DNA of 64,000 nucleotides from NCBI GenBank assembly GCA_036924285.1, contig JAYKYS010000001.1, forward strand, positions 4,624,501 through 4,688,500, given 5' to 3'. The position numbers and the translations under genes were made by a program. The notes below the pieces were generated by a model. That model was not told the origin of the DNA. It saw nothing but the letters and a program-made list of their open reading frames with translations, and made no database searches. This DNA is from Asterella californica (taxonomy: Eukaryota > Streptophyta > Marchantiopsida > Marchantiales > Aytoniaceae). Below, one piece after another: positions 45,934 to 57,200 of the stretch (position 1 is the first letter of the stretch; every line of letters starts with the position of its first letter).

Positions 45934-47956
45934 TGTCGCGTCAGACGTTTTGCGTGAAAGATGTCCAGGAAAACGCGAGGTTCCTGACTGTGGAGATGTT
46001 GTGTGCTGAAACAGAGACAAGACAGAGAAAAACAACCACGAAAACGAACGCTGCGATATATACACTCCAAATGTATGTACACTGCCGGTTCTTTCTCCTA
46101 AGAGCACAGAATTGAAAAACAGACCAGAGCGGTCTGTAACCTGCTTCAAAAGCCCTTGAAAACAACCCTTGAATCGCAATCCTGACCCAAAACCACCGAA
46201 GCGTAGCTCAAAGCAAGAGAAACTTCTCTTTGCTAACAAATAGAGCCACAGCAGTATCACGCGATTCAAATTCACGTCCAAACCACATCCATGTATAAGC
46301 TCTTAGCTAAAGCTAGCTACCATAAGCTGTATACAGTCAACCAGAACTCTAACGAACTCAAAAGAGCAAAACCCGTAGCGAAGAAATCGAAAAAGACCTA
46401 TTTGTGAACTTCCTCCTTTCGCCGAACGGACTTCAGATGTCGATAAGGTCTCCTCCGCTGACTCCGTTAACCCAGGAAACCTTCAGATCCGACTCCCATC
46501 AGCCGAGATATCACCGATTTTTGATCGCAGGTGACCGAACCTTCAAAAATTCCTCCCTGCGGCTTAAAACCGCACACACCGCACAAACGGATCTTCTAAA
46601 CTGATATCCGTCTTCTCTGGTAGGTAGATCTAGCTACCCTGAACCCAACAAGACTCCAAACAAGTCGTTAGGAGTTCCCTTTGCAAAACCACTTGAGAAA
46701 TTTGATCGCAGGTTGCAAAAAACTGACATAAATCGGCTCCCTGCGGCTCAAATTCGCTCACCACACCCAAACCAACAATCCAATTCACTTACAGTCTTCT
46801 CCTATGCGTACATGAGGACTCCTTGATCGCGTAGGCACCAAGAACGAAGAGCTTGGCTCACCGATCGCGAAGAACAGCCCAACCTCAGGTCGCAGGTGAA
46901 CGAAAATCTGATGTAAGCGCTTCCCTGCAAGCCAATTTCACTCAGAACTTCCAAACCGCCCAATGAAACTTTGTATCGTCTTCAATTTCCTGAAGAACTC
47001 GTTGTTCTGATCCCGATGGATCCAAGGACAGCAAGTTTGGACTCCGGAACGGCCCGAACGGTCCAACTCTCCTTCACAGGTAACTGAAGACCTCCAAATC
47101 TACTTCTTGCGTCCCAATTTCTCCCAGAACACAACCCCCGATCTGTTTCTTCTCAAACCGTTTGAACCAGTGCGTAGCCTGCACAGATCTGAACCCAACG
47201 ACGCCTTGCGTGCTTGCATTGGACTCCTTAATCTCCCGAACCGTCCGTTGACAGGTCGCAGACGCAAGCTAATCCCTTAAGCACCCCCCTTGCAACAGTC
47301 TCTGTACGCACAGTTTTCTCCTGAATAATAAGAAGTAGGCCCCTTGCGTCTTTGATATAACGCCTGGAGCCTTAAAGACCTAGTCAGCAAGTAACCAGGA
47401 GCCTAGCTTGATTTTACCTTTTTCCGAATCGCATAACTTCTTCTCTGAATGTCCAAACGAAGTAAACAAGATGCCCATGGAAAACAAACAACGAGCTCTA
47501 CCCATCTATGTGATGAAAGTGAAGATCCGAAGTTGCGCCAGAAGCCCGTAAGCTGGAGCCTAGCTTGTTTTCTTCATCTTTCGAGTCTTGTAACTTTTCC
47601 ACTAGGCGTCCAAACGAAGTAGATGAAGTGCCTATGGAAAGCCGACAAGGAGCTCTATCCACTGGTGCGATAAAAACGAAGAACCAAAGTGGTGCCAAAA
47701 ACCCGTAAGCTGGGGCCTAGCTTATTTTCTCCATCTTTCGAGTCCTGTAACTTTTCCACTAGGCGTCCAAACAAAGTAGACAAAGTGCATATGGAAAGCT
47801 GACAAGGAGCTCTACCCATCTATGCGATGAAAATGGAGATCTGAGATTGTGCCAAAAACCCATAAGCTGGAGCCTAGCTTGTCTTCTCATGAGTGTCTTT
47901 GGAGCGACAAGCATCGAAGTTTGAATTTCATGTAGGAGCCGGTCCACGACACGACA
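45934..47956 (-). repeat. 5' LTR (2023 bp) of the gag-only element
   Basis: Same length and ends as 41519-43541. On the minus strand, TGGTGAACTCGACGTGA lies two to four bases inside the LTR boundary (below 45934) and could be the primer-binding site; I could not assign the tRNA. Confidence 0.9.
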
Positions 47957-48474
47957 CCGTGAAGGTGAATGTCGTTGTAGTGCTGCAGGAAGATCATTTC
48001 CGTAGGCAGAAGCCTGAGAAGGCTACAGGGGACAACACCTTGTGATTAATCTAAACCGTTGTGATGTGAATGGAAGAGTAAGGTGTAACGACCGTTGCTA
48101 GTCGACTTCTGTGGAGCAGGACAATCTTCTGGATGTGTGAGAAGACGAGCTGAATCCCCAGAAGACGAGAATCGCTTCGGGAAGACGGTATCGAGAAGAC
48201 CGGAAGAAGTGACCTGGAAGTAGGAAGATCGTCTTCCCGAGCTTCTCTGTGAATAGTTGTGTGATATTTTAGTTAGAAGTTGTTTATTTAGATCCAGAGT
48301 ACACTTTGGCGTATCTGGAAGACGCGTGGTTTTGTGAGAAGACGTGATTTCTAGGCAAAACCCGTGTGTTTGAACAGATCCTAGAACTTAGAGCAGCGTT
48401 ACTTGCATAAATCTTCTGTGGGAACGATATCTTGTATACTAAATGGGCAAAAGGAGTAATCCTGCGTCACTACA
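47957..48474 (+). mobile_element. Right-hand tail of the GAAGAC element
   Basis: Continues from 41518 after the nested insertion. It still has GAAGAC hexamers (48140-48350). It ends CACTACA at 48474, a near inverse of the left terminus TGTGGTG. It does not match the left-hand LTR region, so a normal two-LTR structure cannot be shown. Confidence 0.6.
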
Positions 48475-49992
48475 TACCCCATTTCTCAAATGGTCCTAGC
48501 ACTGAAATTGATCTTAACGTAGGTGTTCTAGTAGACTTTAGAGCCAATGCTTGACATACGTCATAAGTTTTGCAATAGTCTAAACACTCCTTGAAAATAC
48601 CTCTCCAATGATAACTCGCATCCAAAATTTTGAAGGCTGTTATCTTACCAGTAAAGTGACTTCCACAAACAGTATCGTCCTGAAACTCGTGCATTAGCTT
48701 GAAAGCTTCTTTCTGACCAACTGCTCTCCTTGATGAAACAAAATTCCCTCCACCATGGTGTAAAATTTGCATCTATTGATCAACGCATTACGTTCTCGGA
48801 TATACATTCTTTTTTGAAAAGAGCCATCTGCAAGAAAACTCCAGATTTCATTGTACTCGTCAGGTACCTTCTCCATGCTCGTGATGGTCATCACTTGCTC
48901 GTCTAGTAATGAATCATCAAACGGTTCTTCTCACTCATCGTCATAAGCCCTCGACAAGAGATCGGCATTTGTATGTTTTTTTCTTGGCCTGTCTTCGATC
49001 ACGTAATCGTATTCTGTTAGAATGATCTTCCAACGAGCAATACGACCTTTGGCATTAGGCTTATTAAAGATATACTTTAAAGCCTTGTGATCTATGACTA
49101 TCGAGAATTTCCCTCCTAGCAAGTAGTGTCAAAATTTCTTCAATACAAAATCACAACTAATCCTTCTCGTTCAGTCAAGGAGTAATTCTTCTCCGCTGGA
49201 ACCATCTGTCTACTAGCATAAACTATAGGACGATCATGCCCATCTCTATCTAACTGACTTAATGTACATCCGATTGCTACATTGAGGACAGAATAAATGC
49301 TTTACTCCACTCAGGTTTTAGCAAGTATAGGAGCTGTCACCAATGTTTTTTTTCAGCTCCTCAAATGCCTCCTTTGCCTTCTGATCATGCACTATTAAGT
49401 CAAAATCAACTCCCTTCTTCATGTACATCATCAAAGCTATTGCTTTGTTCGAGAAGGACAAGACAAACCTACGATAATATCCAACCATGTCAAGAAATTA
49501 CCTCAACTTTGTCAAGTTGATCAGAAATGGAAGATCCATAATCTTCTTCACGTTCTCAGGATTTACTGCAATCCCATTCTTGGAAATGATGTGTCTCAAC
49601 AGTATATCTTCTTCGCAGCCAAAGATGCACTTCTTTGGATTTAGAGAAGCGTTGGCTTGTTCCAAACGCTGCAAAACTTTGATCACATAATCAAAGTGGT
49701 CCTCTTTTCTTCCGTACACGTAAAAATCATCAATGAAATCACGGATAAACTTTCGTATGAATGGTTCAAACACCTTGTTCATGAAATGTGGCCAGAGCAT
49801 TACACAATCCGGATGACATCATCTGAAATGCAAATGTTCTCCAAGGAGTAGTGAATGTAGTCAATTGCTGGTACTCCTGTGCTATCTTGATCCGGTTATA
49901 CTCACTATAACTATCACCAAAGCTGTACCACTCATGACCAACAACTTCTTCCAAAATCTCATCTATAAATGGCAGAGGATAAAAATCCCTTC
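48475..49992 (-). pseudogene. E1': RT, RNase H and integrase N-terminus
   Basis: Minus-strand homologue of E1 positions about 110-1660, colinear with 35177-36089 across the insertion. Landmarks: FIRKFIRDFIDDFYVYG (RT site intact), HKALKYIFNKPNAKGRIARW, and the zinc module up to FEKWGM at 48475. It is broken into at least five frames, so it is older than E1. Confidence 0.92.
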
Positions 49993-50194
49993 CGAAATAT
50001 ATCTAAGAATTTACTTTTCTCCTCTTGAGTGACATTGATACCAAACTTCAAGGTAGAGAGTCTTCTCACAATCTCTTCGATATACTTGCAACAGTATCAA
50101 AGCTATTTACGATATGAAGCACATATTGAGGAGAGGAGATGCTCGAGTTTCCTTGAAGGAAACAATGCGTGTTGTAGGGCCATTGCATAATTGA
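49993..50194 (-). pseudogene. E1': pol segment upstream of RT
   Basis: Minus-strand reading EIVRRLSTLKFGINVTQEEK then SKFLDIF matches the usual pre-RT block of gypsy pol. It is joined directly to the RT palm, so about 100 codons of RT fingers are deleted at about 49992. The 5' remainder to 50194 is unassigned. Confidence 0.5.
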
Positions 50195-50756
50195 CACGAA
50201 CGACGAGGTCCAGATACAGTGACGTTCTTCAAAAATAGTCGTAAGTACAAAAAACTTGCTAATATTATAGAGGGATTTGATAGTTTTTTAGAGAAATATT
50301 ATCATCATGTTTTACTTGAAACTATTTTAGTTGCTGCTTGTGAAGATTTTCCTTTTGTTGTGGAAGATTTTTTCAAGATACATTCTCCGTATTTTAGTAC
50401 GGAAGAATCAGTATTGATTTCTAGAGATAATGAAGAGAAATTTTTATTTTCTTATATATCAGTTTATCCTTTATTTGTTACAAAGAATTATTGTAATATT
50501 CTTCACACAGATCAAGACGATAGTAAATACACAGTTGTTTTAGTTTCAAATCCATCAAATAATACGAATGATGGTAGTTTTTTGTTACCAAATTTAGGTG
50601 TTCAGATACCTTTAGGAGATGGAGATATTTTTTTTTAGGGGAGATATACCTCATTGTACTACTTATAGATCTTCAAACAATACTGAAGATGTATATGCGG
50701 CCGGATGTACAATAAATAATACATTGGGAAAAGCTTTTTCAAGAATAAAAATATAG
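50195..50756 (+). pseudogene. 2OG/Fe(II) dioxygenase-like fragment, possibly TET/JBP type
   Basis: The frame is open from 50195 with no Met before the catalytic region, so it is an exon or 5'-truncated piece. It contains an HxD pair (LHTDQDD, His codon 50504, Asp 50510), a strand-turn-strand (GSFLLPNLGVQIPLGDGDIF), and, after a nine-T run that shifts the frame at 50628-50636, RGDIPHCTTYRSS with a candidate distal His (50652) and Arg (50667). This order and the GSFxLP..G..IP...GD.FF spacing fit a double-stranded beta-helix dioxygenase. The short His-Arg spacing is atypical. Enzymes of this class oxidise bases or side chains; the TET/JBP branch acts on 5-methylpyrimidines. It is far richer in A+T than its surroundings, which suggests foreign origin. 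Alternatives are another 2OG oxygenase family or chance. Confidence 0.4.
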
Positions 50757-53450
50757 CTTTTATAGCTATATCGACAACTACGATTTATCTTTTTCACTAG
50801 TCCTAGTCGAAAGAAAAGACATTTTTTATTTTAAGAAATCTTGATTATTATTATCTTTACATTTTTATGTATTACTAAAAGCTTTCTTTGTCTCACATTT
50901 GTTCTTAAACCTTTTATATGAATATAAAAGTATAGAAATAATATTTATTTTTCTTCTTAGTGTTGTTTGGGTTTTTGGAAATTATTTTTTTTTGCTTTAA
51001 ATAAATTTATTTTATCACAATAATTCCGCTTTCTCTTTCGCTCGAGTTGTTGTTATAAGGTGATAATAAAGTGGTTTTTTTTTAACTTCTCGCTTCTATC
51101 TAATAAGATTCAATCCTCATAGATCTAGCTGAATATTCTCTTAGGTGCTTTTGCATTTATTCTTTTTAGACAACAACGAAACTAGGAACACTTGTAATTT
51201 TTTCAAAAATCAACAGAAACTAAAAAACTTACCTATGGAGAGATGCCAATTTACCTTGTCAAGAGATGATTTTCATTATGAAAATTCTAATCCATGCAAT
51301 GGAGATCTGTATCATGTGCATTTGCTACATGTTAAAAGTGATATCGGAAAACATTACATCAGGTTCATCTGTTTACATCCGAGAATCTTTCTCTCGTAGT
51401 CAAACGCATGTCCATAAGCCAATGCCTAAGTATCATGAGCAAGACTGAAGAACAAAGGGGTACCAAAGATAATGTCCACTCATAAAAATGAATGAGCCGA
51501 ATAACAAGAAAAAGGTCTGTCGACAAATAGCTAAACAATGCATCGAGGTCATTTACTTTAGTTCCCATTTTCTAAGACAGCTAAGTAATATAACAGAATC
51601 CAAAGTCTTACAGTTATAATGTATTAGTTGGAGATGAAGAACTTACAAGTGAACAAGAACCGATTCGGAACTCCATATGCAGTCAGGAACCATACCGTTT
51701 AATTTATTATTCTGCAAGCTCCCATACAAACACGTGTGTGATCAATTAGGTAATTAGGACAATTGAACGCATGGTAGGAACAAGCGAAACATCGAGACAG
51801 ATCGGTCCTCATCTAGATATGATTCAGCTAACGAATGCTGACTGTCATGGCACGGTTTGCAAATTTATTCAAAGTTATTTAGTAATATTTTATTACTTGA
51901 TTTCTTCTCTTAAAAGATTTAGATTATAAATAAAAATATTTCAAGATAAAAAGAAGTAAAAATATAAGATAAAAAGAAGATTATAGATATATAGAGATAA
52001 AGATATAATAGAGATCAAGATTATAAAAAAAAGACATAAGATTAATTCATCATAAATATTATTTTTATATATAAAATTGATGACATTCTATACTTTCACT
52101 TACAATTTTTTTTAGTCATTAGCAACTAAGTGTAACATTAGTAAGTTGAAAATATAATTATTTTATTTCTAAAATTTAAATCTAAAATATAATCTCAGAA
52201 AAATAGAAGTATAACTATAGAATAATTCTCACAACTTCACCCTTCATCGTAAATCAAGGTTTTTCTTCCTTGTCTTATATCGCCAAAGGCCTTAAAAGGA
52301 TCTAGAGTATAGTTTCATTTCGAGAATATCGACTTAGATCTTGAATAGAGTTGGACTTGAGCATGTTATAATTTTTACTTCTAAACTTTCTTTATTTGAA
52401 TGGCTTCAGCCACTTGAGAGTTGATCGCATTTAATCTTGAGAGTTGATCGTAACATGTGAACACAACGCATTCCTTCTATTTGCAGAAGAGAGGAATCCT
52501 GAAGTAGCTCATGTGTACTTGTCTAGGATGTACATACGACTAAGTTCGCTAAGTTCCTCTTTTGTTCTTTAGAGTTGGACTTCACTAGTTATCTTTTGTG
52601 ATTACCACGCTGTTGACAAGTTTCACTTAGGAAATTAAATTATTGTCGGTTACTTTGGACTTCCTCAAAACTGATCAAAAATCAAATAGCAAATGTAATT
52701 TGTATAGCACTGTATAGCAATTTGTATAGCAATGTACATACTCGAGGAGGAATGAACCCAACTATCTAGATCTACTCTCGCGGTCGAATAGGATCAGGTC
52801 GTTTGTGTATCTTATTTAGCAAGTGCAACAGCGAAAAGCTGGTGTTAGTTATGGTTACTATGATCTAGTAACCGACCACTACCTCATTCTTTATTCTAAC
52901 TGCTCACTTTGTTGTTTGACTCATAGTTGTGAATTTTGTTCTTGCTGCGCCATAGGTTTGTAGGACCTACATGGACCTAGATATGGCATCCGAGGTTCAC
53001 TTCTCTCCATCTTTTCCGTTCCAACTGCTATGTGAGGTTCATTGATTGGCTCACGTATTGTATATCATCTCTTTCTTTTCTCTAGATAATATTTTTTTCG
53101 CTATGAAGTAACATCGTCATGAGTTCATCAAGTCTGAAACAAACTGACGTGTTATATTAATTGGGGTCTTCCATCTGACGTTAAGCTTGCAGTTAAGCTA
53201 CAGGCTAGAGTACTTGCTCTAACTTTAGCTTGCATGGTTCGCAAGATTTTAGAGGTGTTTCATATTGTAGCCGATGTTCCTTCAGGTTTCTAGGCACGTT
53301 CACAGTACAAGAGAAAGTCGCAGTCATAGTACAAAGAGAAAGGGTCCATCGCTTCTCTTCTGTTGGCTGTTACGACGAGAGTTGAAGTCCACCTTATAGA
53401 TATTTTCTGCAGTAATTGTCCCTCACATCGTTCACCTACGATTCTTGATT
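50757..53450. other. AT-rich stretch without supported gene
   Basis: Very AT-rich with long A and T runs. 51890-52060 is purine-rich (repeats of AAAAAGAAG and AGATAAA). A short direct repeat GAGAGTTGATCG occurs at 52419 and 52439. Small open frames such as 51145-51399 have no recognised content. Confidence 0.5.
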
Positions 53451-53722
53451 TCGCAGTAAGTACGCATCATTCATCGACATCTTCAATGTGCCGCCAATGT
53501 ACAAAAACAGGTAACTTTAGTCCACCTTTACTGCTGAACGATCTATACTCCTGAACGATCTAGAAAGAGGTTCAATTCAACTGCTTTCGCAGTGAGTATG
53601 CATCATTCATCGACATCTTTAATGCGCCGTCAACATACAGAAACAAGTAATTCTAGTCCACCTTTACTCTTGAACGATCTAGCTACGAAGAGGTCGAATT
53701 CAACTGCGCGCCATCTAATTTT
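53451..53722 (+). repeat. Two 136-bp tandem units
   Basis: TCGCAGT(A/G)AGTA(C/T)GCATC starts units at 53451 and 53587, both containing CATCATTCATCGACATCTT and GTCCACCTTTACT. Confidence 0.85.
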
Positions 53723-53758
53723 GAAAGATCTATGTCTTGTTAATTTCTCATTCTGCCA

Positions 53759-54060
53759 GTGTTGTCTTTGCAGCGCTCACTTTGAAATCTCCCTTCTTCT
53801 CACATCTTTCATTCTGGCTGTTATTGTCTTTACAGCGCTGAGAGTTTTCGCGGTTGATTTTGAAATCCTTGTCTGACTTTCACATTTCTCATATCGCCTA
53901 GTATTGTCTTTGCATCGCTACGAGTTTCGCGGTTAACTTTGAAATCTCTCTTTCATCCTCACAGTTCTCATTTTGCTTGGTATTGTCCTTGCAACGCTAA
54001 GAGTTTTTGCAGTTAATTTTGAGTGTTTTCGCGGTTAATTTTGAGATACCCTTCTGTCCT
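53759..54060 (+). repeat. Degenerate tandem repeat of about 62-80 bp
   Basis: TATTGTC(T/C)TTGCA(G/T/A)CGCT-like units begin at 53759, 53821, 53901 and 53980 and share TCGCGGTTAA(C/T)TTTGA. The array ends less than 200 bases before the ATG of the downstream gene, so it may lie in its promoter or leader. Confidence 0.75.
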
Positions 54061-54252
54061 CCCATTTTTGATGCCTTCCGGTACTGCCTTTTTCAGTTAA
54101 CTTTGAAACCGTCTTCCCTTCTCATGATCACATCTCTTTCCGCTCAGCTTTTTCAACTATATCTAGAAGAAGTAGTGTCTTTTCATCTTATTCTGTCGAC
54201 TTTACATTCCCTGAGTGTAGTGGTGGATAAGATCTTTGATTGTATATGCACG

Positions 54253-57200
54253 ATGAGCAGCAACAATTCGGCTGAGTGGACTTGTGAGGATGTAGCATCA
54301 TTGTTACATATTCATGCTGATTTCACTTCAGAAGAAGTGAAAGAGATGGAAGTCCAGGAAATCACTGGGACTGTACTTGCAGAGCTGCGGAGGATTGACT
54401 TTCAAAATATTTTGAAGTGTACATACGGACGTGCCACGATTCTTGAGAGTAGAGTTAACGCATTGTTGAAAAACTCGATCGACAAATCCTAGCAGATGCT
54501 CGAGAAGAACTTCAAGTTCACAGAGAGAAATACCAGCCTATTCGGAAAACTCTCACATCCTCTTCTCAACTATCTACTAGTTCTCGTTCTCTTCTTAGAG
54601 GGACTTTGCATCGAGTGTCGTCTCCATCCAGAGTGGTTAACCGTGATATATGTCAGTCTCCGATGGGTCAGTCCAGACCGAGAGATGTAATACAACCTCG
54701 TCACTTGGTTGAAGAGTCGTTAGACCAATGTGTCTCTGATCCAATAACTGTTGCCATGACCTTAGAAAGTTGTCCATTGACTGAGTTGTTATATAAGCGC
54801 GTCTGGAGTCCAAAGCCGCCTGGTGTACCCAAGGCTGAGTGGGGTAGTGCGTATGTGTCAAAGTATCATCCTCAGACTAAGCATGTTTATAATCGTACTA
54901 TCAGATTGCTCAAAAGTGCATTCAGTGATAGATCCAATCCAGTAGTCGAACTTGCATTCAGTTCTAACTTTCGTACAGACTCAAAAGCAGAAAAGGTCAC
55001 GTTAGACTATATCACGCAAGTTTGTGAGTCATTGGAACCATTGGTTTTCCAAGTACAAGGGATCAGTGTCGTTGTTCATTGTCAGTCATATGATCTGTTG
55101 AAAGGTTGGTTCAAGGATCATAAAAAACACGGTCGATATAACAAAAAGTCTCTTGATGCGCAATGTCAGAAATTAGACTCGGAGAATCATATTTGTAATA
55201 TGGATGATACACAAGATATTTCCAGTGACATATTTCCTAACATTGCATTGGTAGAACTGAGAGGTGTTGTCATGCAAGTTCCATGTGAATATATATCTGT
55301 CTTAAACAAAGAGTTGATGAAATGTATTTCATCTGACAGTGTACACAAATTGTGGCATGCTTTGCTCCCAACTTCTTACGCGTTCGGGAAAGGTAAAGCT
55401 GTTAGTGTTATCCGAAGAACTCCATATCTAGTATTTAGCATCCAAGTTATGGAAATTTATCCAAACCACGAGTCTAGATCTGGATATGACAGAAACAATA
55501 CACCTTCTCAGTTATATGTTCCATGCGGAGAACAATGGAGACGAGATCATGCAAAATGATATTCTACTCTTTCTGTGGTATGACACTAAACAAGCCGATG
55601 TAGTTAGTTCTTCTCTTTTATGTTTTCATGATACTGTTTGTGTTTTCATGATACGTACCGTGTCTTTGAAGTTAATGTTAGTACTTTACATGTTGCGATG
55701 GTTTGCACTAATTTTTGCTTCTGCTTCTAGGTGGTACTGATATTGAATTATTGTACAGGGTAATATTATACTGTTTCCAGCAATTTACTTAACGGATCCA
55801 TTACAGTTGGTTACGACGACTATAGCATGGCCATCCAAGGATGAAGACTCTGATTCGGATGCTGATATCGGAAACATTGATAACTCCAACTCCAGCAAAG
55901 ATCTTCGTTCGATCGGAGTTGATAACTCTAATGATGCAGACGAATTGTCCATGACTGCAGCTGATTGCAAGGTTCCACGAACACAGATGGTAGGTCTCCA
56001 TAGTCTAATCCATGCAATATGAAAAGTTCATTTGATCATGAGTGGTTGTCATCAAGACCTGATACAAGTACTGACATTTGTCTTCAAAATAATAAGGTAC
56101 CTGCTGCATCAACTATTCCGCCAGATCGTGTTGCTCTTCCGATTGTTGAAGTACGAGATCCTTGTACTGTTGCAATGCCCCGGAGTGCTAGTGATACAAT
56201 GGTTAGTTTAGGACCAATGCCGAGGATAAAATACTTATTCGTGCATGCAGATCTGCCATCCCCTTGGGTTCATCAATACATGAGTCTATAGTCACTTTCC
56301 GTGATTCATTCTTGCACGCTACAAATCCTCTCCCTCCCTCCTCTATAGTTTCTTCTTCTCATTTACAGTTGCCTGTGGTGAGCAAAACTGTAGATGAAAA
56401 ATTACCAAGGTCAAGTTCATCAGGGGATAGAGAGCTTCTGTCTCCGAAGGCTGGTGACCATGAAGGAAATTCAAGCTCTGTGTTTCATTCTCCCTTTGTG
56501 TATGGGCACGAAAACTATAAAGAGTTGACTCCAGAAAGTACATATATACGTAGCATACACGCACCCTTGTTGCTTTCTTCGCCACGTTCTTCTCCAGACA
56601 GTGAAACTACTCTTGAGTCAGCTGACACTGATACTACCAGCAAGATAGCTCAAGGCAAAAGACCAATCATGGATATCTATAACAAGACAGAGCCTTTTGT
56701 TAATGTTCAAGTGTCGGGTAGGACTGCATCGTCTACACTCTTGTTTAAGAGAAAAGCATGTCACATTCCACAACCAATGCGGAAGTTACAGTTGGATCCA
56801 AGAATGAATCAAAACAAGTCACAGTTCAACGATAGCTGGCCCAGTGGAGCACCTTCTAGGTATGTACAAGTTAGCATACAATTTTGTAAAAGCGAACATC
56901 CCTGTATTAGATATAGTAGATAGTTTTGTGCAAAATTACATTTAAGATTCAATATTAATCAGGATTGCATTGCAGAATTGTAAGATGGGATGCACAATCA
57001 TCGCCAACTGTGATACGATCACGACCAACGTTACTAGAGAATTGTCAGTCAACTGTGATACGATCGTGATCAACGTTACTGGAGAATTGTCAAATCTCTA
57101 CTGTTTCGAGACCTAGCCGGCCTGTATTACAAGCGGTTGATCCAAACCTTCCTCCTTTTCAAGCGACCCAAGAGGTAAACATGTTCTAAACCTCATGCAT

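Larger units (their letters stand above)
41519..47956 (-). mobile_element. Complete gag-only LTR retrotransposon, 6438 bp
   Basis: Two LTRs of exactly 2023 bp (41519-43541, 45934-47956) enclose 2392 bp. Ends are TGTCGCGTC...GACACGACA, near-perfect inverted termini. The target duplication is CCGT (41515-41518 and 47957-47960). A polypurine tract on the minus strand at 43556-43542 fixes the orientation as minus. Inside there is only Gag; no protease, RT or integrase. This is the TR-GAG type of non-autonomous element, which must borrow enzymes from a helper. The LTRs differ by only a few percent by eye, so the insertion is fairly recent. Confidence 0.92.

Noticed and set aside
51890..52060. Scaffold-attachment or origin-like AT-rich region
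   Set aside because: Only composition supports it; no specific motif was found.
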